Below, in pieces: positions 9,201 through 17,617 of a stretch of DNA of 64,000 nucleotides. Where the stretch lies: assembly GCA_021298355.1 (NCBI GenBank), contig JAJTEH010000006.1:124001-188000 (forward strand), read 5' to 3'. Below the pieces are notes generated by a model that did no database searches, was not told the origin of the DNA, and worked only from the letters and a program-made list of their open reading frames with translations. The DNA comes from Flammeovirgaceae bacterium. GTDB lineage: Bacteria; Bacteroidota; Bacteroidia; Cytophagales; Cyclobacteriaceae. How positions within the stretch are numbered: the stretch's first letter is position 1; every line of letters starts with the position of its first letter. The position numbers were made by a program, and so were the translations under genes.

Positions 9201-11585
9201 TCAAAAATTAAAATTGTAAGAAATAGAAGGAATAGGTGCACCTATAATGGCTAACTGATTGGCCTGGCTAGGAATGTATTGCCCCGGCTGGTATCTTCCT
9301 TCTTTTTGCGAGAAGTTAACCGAGAACTGATTTCTTCTTCCATACAAATTATAAATGCCAAATACCCAATAGTCGGTGTTCTTTCTGGGTGTTCCGTCTG
9401 CCTTTGTTTTTCGTCCTTCTAACCGGAAGGAGATATCTAAACGATGATAATTTTCTAAGCGAACATTATTTCTGGATTCGTTATTGTTATGCGGAACCAA
9501 AACGCCTTGAACAATATATCTGGACGTTGGGAAAGTGGTTGGCGTACCTGTGTTAAATGTAAAGCTTGCTGATGCCGACCATCTTTTGTTGATTTCGTAG
9601 AAACCTGTTAGTTTTAAATTATGGCGTTGATCGAAACGGGTTGGATACCAATTACCTTTATTGATGTCATCTATTTTTAATTCTGTTTTTCCTACTGTGT
9701 AGGCTGCCCAACCTGTGAAACGGCCTGTCTTTTTCTGCAAATAGAATTCTAAGCCGTAAGCTCTACCCTCTCCGCTTAGTAAGTCGGCCTCCAAAAAGTC
9801 ATTGATAAGAATATCTGCCCCATCTATGTAATCTATTTGATTTTGGGTTTTGCGGTAATACCCTTCTACGCTAAACTCAAAGTCTTCTTTTTCTCCTAGG
9901 GTTCTGAAGTAGCCTAATGTAAACTGATCGCCCAATTCCGGCTTAATGTTGTTGGATGTTGGAGTCCAAACATCTAACGGGTTAGAGGCTACCGTATTTG
10001 ATATGAGGTGCAGGTATTGCACCATTCGGTTATAACTGGCTTTGATGGAACTGGATGGTGTTACCTGAGCCTTGATGCTGAACCGTGGCTCGAAGTTATC
10101 GTAGGTTGACATTCTCTGGCCACGGCCGAATTGTCTTTCCTCTAAAATTTCTTTTCTCTTTCCGGGTTCAGGTGCTTCGCCCAGTGTGTATTGTGTTCCT
10201 CTTCCAAACCCATCGAATCTGGAATAGCGCAAACCATATTGCAACGAAAAAACATCGTTTACTTTTTGGTCGTTGCCTATGTAAATGGCAGTTTCCAGGT
10301 TAAACTTTTTGGGAAGGCTTATGTCGATTACATCTCCGTTGGATGCACCCGAAGCGTTTGCGGGCTCAAAGTCGTAGTAGTTTACTTCGGCACCAAAAGA
10401 GATTTCGTTGTTGCTGTTGAGGAAATAACTGAAAGATGGTTTGAATGTAAAGTTAGAAATGGCAGAGTTCCATCGGAAAAAATCGCGCTCGTCTTCGCCA
10501 AACTGTAATTTATAGTCGTAGTTACTATATATCATTGAGAAGTTTGCGAATAGTCTATCGTTAAAAATTTTATTGTACCGTAAGGTAGCGGTGTTGTTTC
10601 CCCACGAGAAGCCTTGATTTTTATCGAAGAAGAAAACATCTCTTCCTAAATAAGCCGACAAGTAGATTTTGTTTTTGTCGTTAAGGTTATAGTTTGCTTT
10701 GGCGGTTAAATCGTAAAAGTTCAGGGCTCCGCCATCTTGTAAAAGTTGCACGAAAGGTCTGGCCAGAATATCTGCGTATGATCTTCTTCCGGCAATGATA
10801 AAAGAACCTTTGTCTTTAACAATAGGGCCTTCGAAAGAAAGGCGGCTAAAGATTGTTCCGATGCCACCGTTGGTTTCGTATTTTTGGTTGTTCCCATCTT
10901 TCATGCGAACATCTAATAATGAAGCAAGACGACCTCCGAATTGAGGTGGCACAGCGCCTTTGTACAGTTTAGTATCTTTTACGGCATCGGGATTGAACAC
11001 AGAAAAGAAACCGAGTAAGTGCGAGGAGTTGTATACGGTTGCCTCGTCTAACAACACAAGATTCTGGCCAACGTTACCACCGCGTACGTTAAAGCCTGAA
11101 GCCCCCTCGCCTACGGTAGAAACACCGGGCAATTGTTGCAAACTTCGGATAACATCTACCTCGCCTAAAAAGGCAGGTATTTTAGAAATGGTTTTAATGT
11201 CTAGTTTATTTACACTCATTTCTATTGATTGTACGAGTGTTTCTTCTTTATCGGCACTGATTACAATCTCTTGCAATTCTTCGCCTTCGGGTTCCATGTT
11301 TACATCGAACCTTATGTTTTTTGTGAGGTCAATAGGCTTTACTTGTTTTGCATACCCTACGTAAGTAAAATCGAAGGTGTAATTTCCTGCAGGAAGTGTG
11401 ATGGAATAAAACCCGTAAACGTTTGTTACGGTACCGGCATTTAAAGATTTTACATAAACCGTTGCACCAATTAATGCTTCACCATTTGTTGCATCTTTTA
11501 TGTACCCGTTAACGGTAAATTTTTCTTGCGCCCAAACATGGTTAAGCACAAACATTAGAAGAATAAGGAATAGATTTTTTTTCAT
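9201..11585 (-). CDS. TonB-dependent receptor with carboxypeptidase-like N-terminal domain
   Basis: Outer-membrane active transporter, 794 aa, with a signal peptide ending 'HVWAQ'. Domains in order: a CarboxypepD_reg-like domain (about residues 22-105, 'VNGYIKDATNGEALIGATVYV'), a plug domain (about 120-230, 'GVSTVGEGASGFNVRGGNVGQ' region split over residues 154-175), and a long beta-barrel ending in Phe ('PSISYNFNF'), as expected for outer-membrane insertion. It is shorter than SusC proteins and is paired with a DUF4249 lipoprotein rather than SusD. The substrate cannot be predicted; a siderophore or other small ligand is possible. Confidence 0.92.
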   Translation of the reverse strand: MKKNLFLILLMFVLNHVWAQEKFTVNGYIKDATNGEALIGATVYVKSLNAGTVTNVYGFYSITLPAGNYTFDFTYVGYAKQVKPIDLTKNIRFDVNMEPEGEELQEIVISADKEETLVQSIEMSVNKLDIKTISKIPAFLGEVDVIRSLQQLPGVSTVGEGASGFNVRGGNVGQNLVLLDEATVYNSSHLLGFFSVFNPDAVKDTKLYKGAVPPQFGGRLASLLDVRMKDGNNQKYETNGGIGTIFSRLSFEGPIVKDKGSFIIAGRRSYADILARPFVQLLQDGGALNFYDLTAKANYNLNDKNKIYLSAYLGRDVFFFDKNQGFSWGNNTATLRYNKIFNDRLFANFSMIYSNYDYKLQFGEDERDFFRWNSAISNFTFKPSFSYFLNSNNEISFGAEVNYYDFEPANASGASNGDVIDISLPKKFNLETAIYIGNDQKVNDVFSLQYGLRYSRFDGFGRGTQYTLGEAPEPGKRKEILEERQFGRGQRMSTYDNFEPRFSIKAQVTPSSSIKASYNRMVQYLHLISNTVASNPLDVWTPTSNNIKPELGDQFTLGYFRTLGEKEDFEFSVEGYYRKTQNQIDYIDGADILINDFLEADLLSGEGRAYGLEFYLQKKTGRFTGWAAYTVGKTELKIDDINKGNWYPTRFDQRHNLKLTGFYEINKRWSASASFTFNTGTPTTFPTSRYIVQGVLVPHNNNESRNNVRLENYHRLDISFRLEGRKTKADGTPRKNTDYWVFGIYNLYGRRNQFSVNFSQKEGRYQPGQYIPSQANQLAIIGAPIPSISYNFNF

Positions 11586-11700
11586 ACCAAGGGTATATGT
11601 CGGATTCGAGGCAGATTTATTACAAATTTGTGATGAACTAAATTTGTGTAAAAGTATACGGGCATTAGTTGAGTTGAAAACGCTTCGGTGCTAAAAACAA

Positions 11701-11853
11701 ATGCTTCACCCTACTAAATATACCTTTCAGATGATCCGGAAATTAGTGGCACTCTATAGGCAATATAAAAGTTACATTCAAACCGATTTACTGGTCTATG
11801 CACTTTTACTGTTTATGATATTCGTATATGTATTGTTTATGGTACTTGGTTAA
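11701..11853 (+). CDS. Small membrane protein, 50 aa (candidate)
   Basis: Open frame from ATG 11701 to TAA 11853. The product begins with a basic, tyrosine-rich amphipathic segment ('MIRKLVALYRQYKSYIQ') followed by one strongly hydrophobic helix ('LLVYALLLFMIFVYVLFMV'), a pattern typical of single-pass small proteins. A second possible start is Met11 at 11731. No clear ribosome-binding site is visible, but these sites are weak in Bacteroidetes. It lies alone between the TonB receptor (divergent) and the bestrophin gene (convergent). Function unknown; it could also be chance. Confidence 0.45.
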   Translation: MLHPTKYTFQMIRKLVALYRQYKSYIQTDLLVYALLLFMIFVYVLFMVLG

Positions 11854-11871
11854 GTGTATGTTACCTTACTG

Positions 11872-12750
11872 TTACGCCAAAAGAATTTCGCGAACGTTTT
11901 CTTTAATTTTAACAGCAAGCTCATCTGTAGGCAAATCGTTAACATCCTTTCCGAAAGGGTCTTCGATTTCTTCGGCAATTAACTCAATACTGAGTAATAC
12001 AAAAGTTATGATGGCTACGATAATGAGCGTGAAATAACTATAGGTTGTTACAAACGCAAACGGTAAAGTAATTACGTAGATGAAAATAAATTTTTTAATA
12101 TACATGGAATACGAATATGGTATTGGTGTGTATTTTATTCTTTCGCATGCACCAACGATATCCATAAAATCTTTTAACTCTTTGTCTAATACCAGTAGCT
12201 GATCGCCCGAAAGTTTTCCTTGCTTATACAATGCATTTACTTTTTTAAAAAGAAGACCGGCTAAGTAATTGGGTTTATGTGAATATTTTTTTAACGTTTC
12301 TTTAAAGCCCTCTTCCATTTCGGTTAACTCGTGCATGTTAACGCCTCTGCGCAAATGTTCTTTAGAAGCAAAAACAAAATTTGAGATGCTAGCAGAGAAC
12401 CACTCGCGCAATTCAAGTTCTTCGGCAGAAACATATGCATTTAATTTTATGGCAAGGTTTCTGGTAGAATTTACCATTGAACCCCATAGTTTTCTGCCTT
12501 CCCACCACCTGTCGTAAGCAGAGTTTGTTCTAAAAACCAGAAATAAACCCAACACAATACCTAGCAATGAGTGCATGCCAATGGTAGCCGGAAATTGCGC
12601 ATTATCTATTGCAAAAAAATGAAAGACAAAGGCCACCAACCCAGAGAATAACACAGTAAGCAAAAGTGCAGGCATAAGCGTGCGCATTACCTGCTTGCTG
12701 TAACTATGAAATATAAGTGAAACCCATACTTTAGGATTATATTTTATCAT
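11872..12750 (-). CDS. Bestrophin family ion channel
   Basis: Inner-membrane anion/cation channel of the bestrophin (UPF0187/YneE) family, 292 aa. The family landmark 'LVFRTNSAYDRWWEGRKLWG' is present around residue 71, followed by 'STRNLAIK'. Hydrophobic helices lie near residues 24-45, 52-70, and about 210-250. Residues 'IPYSYSMYIKKFI' around 205 precede the second helix pair, as in the family. The C-terminus 'DPFGKDVNDLPTDEL' is the usual bestrophin motif for Ca-site-like acidic residues. The gene stands alone; bacterial members form pentamers. Confidence 0.92.
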   Translation of the reverse strand: MIKYNPKVWVSLIFHSYSKQVMRTLMPALLLTVLFSGLVAFVFHFFAIDNAQFPATIGMHSLLGIVLGLFLVFRTNSAYDRWWEGRKLWGSMVNSTRNLAIKLNAYVSAEELELREWFSASISNFVFASKEHLRRGVNMHELTEMEEGFKETLKKYSHKPNYLAGLLFKKVNALYKQGKLSGDQLLVLDKELKDFMDIVGACERIKYTPIPYSYSMYIKKFIFIYVITLPFAFVTTYSYFTLIIVAIITFVLLSIELIAEEIEDPFGKDVNDLPTDELAVKIKENVREILLA

Positions 12751-12809
12751 TTACCTTTTATTTAGATTGCTAAATTAGATGAATTGTTATTTTTACGACA
12801 AAGTATTTT

Positions 12810-13586
12810 ATGAGTATGGCTATTCGTTTGAGTTTTCTATTTTTATTGATGGTGAGCGTGCAGGTAGTAGTTCGTGCACAAGATTACCTCATTACCACTA
12901 AAGGAGATTCTGTTGTTGGAAAAATTAAAATTGAAAAAATAGGGATCGAAAAAAAACTTTTCTTAACTACCCCCGAAAAAAAGAAGTTGAATTACAACAT
13001 GTTTCAATTCAGATATGCGGTAGTTAATAATATCCAATATGTTGCCATAAAGCGTGGCGATGTATATGATATTGTCCAAGTACAAAAAAAAGGATACTTA
13101 ACACTTTACGGATTTCAACTGGATAATCAATTCGCATACGATGGCTTATACCTTGGCAAAGCCGATGGTAAATCAATAGAAGTAGGGAACCTAACTTTCA
13201 AAAAACAGATAATGCGTTTTCTAGAAGATTGCCCATCTGTTGTAAGCCGATTAGAGAATGGAGAGTTTAAACGATCGAATATACACGATTTAGTAGAGGC
13301 CTATAATAATTGTATCGACCAAAACACTAAAGGGTTATATGCTTCAAACACCAAAACAACCACAAACACTATTGTTACTAATGAACAACAATGGAACGAG
13401 CTGAAAGAAAAACTAACCAACAGTACACTCGAAAACAAAGAAGCATTATTAGAAATGCTTGAAGAAATAAAAAGTAAAAAAGCCAAAGGCGAAAAAATCC
13501 CGAATTTCCTTCTAAGTAGTTTTACAACTGGAGTGGCGGCAGATACAGCTATTTCCGGACTTTTTGAAAATTTACTAAAAAATTAA
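12810..13586 (+). CDS. Secreted hypothetical protein, 258 aa
   Basis: I do not recognise a named family. A signal peptide is likely (hydrophobic residues 5-22, cleavage after 'VRAQ'). The mature part starts 'DYLITTKGDSVVGKIKIEKI', a beta-rich opening often seen in uncharacterised Bacteroidetes periplasmic proteins whose first strand carries 'TxxGDSxxGKI'. A lysine-rich region with helical character follows, and residues about 190-235 form a charged helix. Two cysteines (in 'EDCPSV' and 'YNNCID') could form a disulphide. The next gene starts 5 bases after the stop, so the two may be co-transcribed. Function unknown. Confidence 0.75.
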   Translation: MSMAIRLSFLFLLMVSVQVVVRAQDYLITTKGDSVVGKIKIEKIGIEKKLFLTTPEKKKLNYNMFQFRYAVVNNIQYVAIKRGDVYDIVQVQKKGYLTLYGFQLDNQFAYDGLYLGKADGKSIEVGNLTFKKQIMRFLEDCPSVVSRLENGEFKRSNIHDLVEAYNNCIDQNTKGLYASNTKTTTNTIVTNEQQWNELKEKLTNSTLENKEALLEMLEEIKSKKAKGEKIPNFLLSSFTTGVAADTAISGLFENLLKN

Positions 13587-13591
13587 ATCTT

Positions 13592-14458
13592 ATGAAGAAA
13601 ATTGGAGTTATTGGTGCTACAGGGCACCTTGGAAAACACGTGACCATTGCTTTAGCCGCACAGACAAACTTCGAAGTTTACGCGCTTGTGCGCAACAAAA
13701 ATAAAGCACAAACTATTTTACCAAAAGAAGTTAAACTAGTAGAAGGCGATATTTTAGACAGAAGATCGATCAAAAACTTTTTAACTCAGGTAGATTATCT
13801 GTACATCAACTTAAGTGTTTTGCATAACCAAAAGAAAACTGATTTATTAACCGAACGCGAAGGATTGATTTTACTTTTGGAGGAAGCCAAATTAGCAGGT
13901 ATAAAACAAGTAGGATACATTAGCTCGTTGGTAATGCGCTACAACGGAATGAACAATTTTAGCTGGTGGGTTTTTGATGTAAAGCAAAAAGCGGTTGAGC
14001 ATATAAAAAATTCGGGCATACCCTATCTTATTTTTTATCCATCAAACTTCATGGATAACTTTCATCATGTGTACAGAGATGGTCATAAAATTCTGTTAGC
14101 TGGCACATCGTATCATAAAATGTATTTTATAGCTGCACAGGATTTTGCTAAACAGGTTGTTCAAGCATTCGAAAAATTTGATGTGCAATCCAAGGATTTC
14201 GTTATTCAAGGCCCGGAAGGTTTTACTGCCGATGAGGCCGCAGCATTATTTGTAAGAGAATACAAAAAAGAAAAACTAACAATCTCAAAGGCACCATTAG
14301 GTTTACTTACATTTTTGGGATACTTCGTACAAAAGATAAACTATGGCGCACACATAGTTGAAGCTTTAAATAATTATCCCGAAAAATTTGAAGCAGAAGA
14401 AACGTGGCAGGCGTTAGGCAAACCCGAAATTACTTTGGCACAGTTTGCTCGATCTTAG
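13592..14458 (+). CDS. NmrA-like / atypical SDR NAD(P)-binding protein
   Basis: Cytoplasmic Rossmann-fold protein, 288 aa. The nucleotide-binding motif is 'GVIGATGHLGKHV' near residue 4 (GxxGxxG), then 'ALVRNKNKA' (basic residues suited to NADP) and 'VEGDILDRRSI'. 'YISSLV' follows at about residue 108. The classic YxxxK is not in its usual place, which fits atypical SDR/NmrA-like proteins that act as quinone or flavin reductases, epimerases or redox sensors. It probably shares a transcript with the preceding secreted protein (5-base gap) and converges on the DUF3667 gene. Reaction unknown. Confidence 0.82.
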   Translation: MKKIGVIGATGHLGKHVTIALAAQTNFEVYALVRNKNKAQTILPKEVKLVEGDILDRRSIKNFLTQVDYLYINLSVLHNQKKTDLLTEREGLILLLEEAKLAGIKQVGYISSLVMRYNGMNNFSWWVFDVKQKAVEHIKNSGIPYLIFYPSNFMDNFHHVYRDGHKILLAGTSYHKMYFIAAQDFAKQVVQAFEKFDVQSKDFVIQGPEGFTADEAAALFVREYKKEKLTISKAPLGLLTFLGYFVQKINYGAHIVEALNNYPEKFEAEETWQALGKPEITLAQFARS

Positions 14459-14490
14459 CTTTTTGCTGGTTAATCCATTTTTCTCTTACG

Positions 14491-15246
14491 TTATCGTTGG
14501 TTAGCATAACAATTATGGCTACTACTATACCTAAAACAAAGAATGAGAAGAAAGAAAGAAAGAATAAAACCAAAAATGGATTTAATCAATACCTTAAACC
14601 AGTGTTGGTGAGTATAAAAATTTACATATGAATAAAACTGAAAACCTATTGCCAACCAAAAACTAAAAACTCCATTAACAACGTTGCCTGTAAAAACATA
14701 AATAAGCAGAAATAAAATACTGAACCAAATCACATGTCCATTAGAATAAAAAACTATAGCACTTGTTTCTACAATGTTGTAGCCACTTTTTCTAAAGAAT
14801 AACCAGGCATAAAAAATATTAAAAAGAGCAATAAAAAAGGATATCAATCTGAAATTTTCTATAACCCAATTGTTGATATCGTTATTGATTGCATTTTTTC
14901 CTTGAGCCGGATCAACCCCAAAAGGATTGCTTTTTAGCGTATAGTCAATCATGTCTACACCTAGTATCGAAGCGAGTAAAAGATATACAGTAATCATTAA
15001 AAAGAAATACCCTATTGGCCCGTAATACCGAACTCTGTTTCCTTCTATGTAAGCTTTTGCAGCTGTACCAGGCCTTATGGTTAAGTCAGTAATTGTTCGG
15101 GGAAACATTCCATCAAAACCGTACGTTCTGGAAACAAAATCGCTCCATACGTTTCTAATAGATATTTTTTTAGGTGGATTAGGTTGCCCGCAAGCGGGGC
15201 AATAGGCAGTGGTTACTTCAGCATTACAATTAATACAAGAGGGCAT
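14491..15246 (-). CDS. DUF3667-type membrane protein with zinc ribbon
   Basis: 251 aa. An N-terminal zinc ribbon has C4, C7, C16 and C19 (CxxC...CxxC). A conserved soluble link follows ('IRNVWSDFVSRTYGFDGMFP' and 'RPGTAAKAYIEGNRVRYYGP'), the hallmark of DUF3667, then about four transmembrane helices. Function unknown for the family; it occurs widely in Bacteroidetes. The start is four bases past the menC stop, so the two genes are probably on one transcript, without an obvious functional link. Confidence 0.85.
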   Translation of the reverse strand: MPSCINCNAEVTTAYCPACGQPNPPKKISIRNVWSDFVSRTYGFDGMFPRTITDLTIRPGTAAKAYIEGNRVRYYGPIGYFFLMITVYLLLASILGVDMIDYTLKSNPFGVDPAQGKNAINNDINNWVIENFRLISFFIALFNIFYAWLFFRKSGYNIVETSAIVFYSNGHVIWFSILFLLIYVFTGNVVNGVFSFWLAIGFQFYSYVNFYTHQHWFKVLIKSIFGFILSFFLLILCFRYSSSHNCYANQR

Positions 15247-15250
15247 AGTG

Positions 15251-16333
15251 TTATGAGGGTTGAAAGGTTAGGTCATCGAAATTCCAGGGTTGTTGAGGAA
15301 AACTTTTCAGAATTCCTTTTTCCACTAACAGCGGACCGGGAATATTGTTATCATACAATTTTCCTGTTCCTAGGCCCTGGGGTAAGGTTATTTTTTTATT
15401 AGCCGTAAATTGTGCAATTGCATATAACCCTACGTTAGATTCTAATGCGGAGGTCATCCACCATCCTATATTTTTCTTTTCAGCGATCGTTATCCATTCC
15501 TCGCTTCCGATAAAACCACCATGTAAACTGGGTTTAAGTATGATGTAGTGTGGGTTAAGTTCAGTAAGTAGTGCCTCTTTCTGTTGATCATGATAAATTC
15601 CGATCAACTCTTCATCTAAAGCAATTGGTATTGGCGAATGCCGAATAACTTCTTTCATTAGTTCTACTTGCCCGGATTTAACGGGCTGCTCAATAGAATG
15701 AATGTTATACTTGGCCAGTTCATTCAACTTGTACAATACATCATCTGGTTTAAAGGCACCGTTAGCATCTAAACGAATAGTAATACTCTCTCGATAATAT
15801 TTTCTTCTGATGTAACTGATCACATCGCATTCTTTTTCGAAGTTTAAACTCCCAACTTTCATTTTAATGCACGTGAACCCATCGTAAATTTTAATGGCAA
15901 TTTGTTGCAACATCAAATCCATGTCGGCCATCCAGATTAACCCATTAATATCAATTGTTTTTCCTCTCTCAAATTCTCCCGGGAAGTATTGTCTTTCTCC
16001 TTTGTTTTCCAGATCGGCAAAAGCCATCTCCAATGCCATAACAACACTAGAAGGTAAACGAGTATGCTCTTCTTTTAATTTAGAAATTGCCTCTTGCAAG
16101 CTAAGCTTTGAAAAAGCATGAAGATGTTGACGCAGATTTTGCTCAAATGATTCGGTTAATTCTGAGCTTAAGCCGGGTAAAGGTGCGCACTCACCTAAAC
16201 CAAATACTGATGGGTTGGCACTATCAAACACTTTAATAAACCAAACGATTCTTTCGCGCATGGCACCCCGCGAGGTTCGTGCTTCAAAATTGAAGACTAA
16301 ATTGTGTTTTGCTACAGAGAAATGAATCGCCAT
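15251..16333 (-). CDS. menC: o-Succinylbenzoate synthase (menaquinone synthesis)
   Basis: Enolase-superfamily enzyme that dehydrates SHCHC to o-succinylbenzoate. I place the start at ATG 16333; the TTG three codons upstream is less likely. Catalytic features: the KxK motif as 'CIKMKVG', metal ligands in 'RLDANGAF', 'SIEQPV' and 'ALDEEL', and the second lysine in 'IILKPSLHGG'. The 'GECAPLPGLSSE' loop near the N-terminus fits MenC. A dipeptide epimerase of the same superfamily is the main alternative, but the KPSLHGG segment favours MenC. The queA start is only 40 bases away on the other strand, so the two share a compact divergent promoter region. Confidence 0.87.
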   Translation of the reverse strand: MAIHFSVAKHNLVFNFEARTSRGAMRERIVWFIKVFDSANPSVFGLGECAPLPGLSSELTESFEQNLRQHLHAFSKLSLQEAISKLKEEHTRLPSSVVMALEMAFADLENKGERQYFPGEFERGKTIDINGLIWMADMDLMLQQIAIKIYDGFTCIKMKVGSLNFEKECDVISYIRRKYYRESITIRLDANGAFKPDDVLYKLNELAKYNIHSIEQPVKSGQVELMKEVIRHSPIPIALDEELIGIYHDQQKEALLTELNPHYIILKPSLHGGFIGSEEWITIAEKKNIGWWMTSALESNVGLYAIAQFTANKKITLPQGLGTGKLYDNNIPGPLLVEKGILKSFPQQPWNFDDLTFQPS

Positions 16334-16373
16334 AGTTACCAATATAGCATGTCATCGTCTATTTTTGCAAACT

Positions 16374-17567
16374 ATGATTGCGATAGATGATTTTAAATAC
16401 AATTTGCCAGAGCATAGAATTGCTAAATATCCGTTAGCCAAGCGAGACAATGCCCAACTTCTTATTTATAAAGAAGGGAACATTAAACAAGATCATTTTT
16501 TTAATTTATCTGATTACATTGATGCACACTCAACATTGGTTTTTAACAATACCAAAGTTATACCCGCCCGCTTGTTTTTTACAAAAGATACTGGGGCTTT
16601 ACTCGAAATCTTTTTGTTGCACCCCATTAGCCCATCTGAACTTGTACTAGAAGCAATGCAAGCAGCAGGAAGTTCGGTTTGGGCTTGCACTATTGGCAAT
16701 GTAAAACGATGGACGGCCAACGCTACACTCACGTTGTCTTTTGAGGGTGTAACCTTACAGGCCACGTTGGTAAACAAAGAAAAAGGACATGTTTTATTTC
16801 AATGGCCCACTCACCTATCGTTTGCTGAAGTTATCTCGCTAACCGGTAATACGCCTTTGCCTCCATACCTTAACCGAGAGGCCACGCAAGAAGATAAGGA
16901 ACGATACCAAACCATTTATTCGCAACACGATGGCGCAGTGGCCGCTCCTACTGCCGGGCTTCATTTTACAGACCATGTTTTCGAAAAACTAAAAACAAAA
17001 AGTATAAACAGTGAATTTGTAACCCTTCATGTAAGTGCAGGAACTTTCATGCCTGTAAAAACAGCTAATGCATTAGATCATACCATGCATAGCGAACAAA
17101 TAATTGTAGCCACAGACGTTATCAAAAGTTTAATTGAAACTCAAAACCAAGTTATTGTAGTTGGCACAACCTCTATGCGCACGCTAGAATCTTTGTATTG
17201 GATGGGCGTTAGGTGTATCCACTCCAAAACAGATTATCAGCAAGTAACGCAACACGAGCCCTACTTACCTGAACAACATAAAAAAATTAAACCTAAAGAA
17301 GCATTAGAGGCTTTGTATAACCAACTGTTGAAAGATGATAAAGAGTTGTTGATTGGAGAAACATCGATCTACATCCACCCCGGGTACGATTTTAAGGTAT
17401 GCGATGGGTTGATCACTAACTTTCACCAGCCAGGTTCAACCCTAATGTTATTGGTTGCTGCTTTTGTAGGTAACGATTGGAAGAAAATTTACCAACACGC
17501 TCTTGATAACAATTTTCGTTTTTTAAGTTTTGGCGATTCTTCTTTGCTATGGAAAAGCAAAACATAA
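16374..17567 (+). CDS. queA: S-adenosylmethionine:tRNA ribosyltransferase-isomerase
   Basis: Transfers and isomerises the ribosyl part of SAM onto preQ1-tRNA to make epoxyqueuosine. 397 aa from ATG 16374 (an upstream TTG at 16365 is less likely). Family signatures: 'YNLPEHRIAKYPLAKRD' at the start, 'LVFNNTKVIPARL', 'PLPPYLNR', 'GAVAAPTAGLHFT' (the near-invariant centre) and 'HVSAGTFMPVK', ending with 'ITNFHQPGSTLMLLVAAF'. It is somewhat longer than the proteobacterial protein, as is usual in Bacteroidetes. Divergent from menC, convergent with the PorE-like gene. Confidence 0.94.
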   Translation: MIAIDDFKYNLPEHRIAKYPLAKRDNAQLLIYKEGNIKQDHFFNLSDYIDAHSTLVFNNTKVIPARLFFTKDTGALLEIFLLHPISPSELVLEAMQAAGSSVWACTIGNVKRWTANATLTLSFEGVTLQATLVNKEKGHVLFQWPTHLSFAEVISLTGNTPLPPYLNREATQEDKERYQTIYSQHDGAVAAPTAGLHFTDHVFEKLKTKSINSEFVTLHVSAGTFMPVKTANALDHTMHSEQIIVATDVIKSLIETQNQVIVVGTTSMRTLESLYWMGVRCIHSKTDYQQVTQHEPYLPEQHKKIKPKEALEALYNQLLKDDKELLIGETSIYIHPGYDFKVCDGLITNFHQPGSTLMLLVAAFVGNDWKKIYQHALDNNFRFLSFGDSSLLWKSKT

Positions 17568-17570
17568 AAA

Positions 17571-17588
17571 GGGAGAAAATTTTCTCCC
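17571..17588 (-). terminator. Rho-independent terminator of the PorE-like gene
   Basis: GGGAGAAAATTTTCTCCC is a perfect palindrome. Read on the minus strand it is followed by TTTTT (the AAAAA at 17566-17570), so it best serves the PorE-like gene. The stem may also work, less well, for queA. Confidence 0.7.
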
Positions 17589-17617
17589 TATCACAATTTT
17601 GTATTTTACTATTTCAC

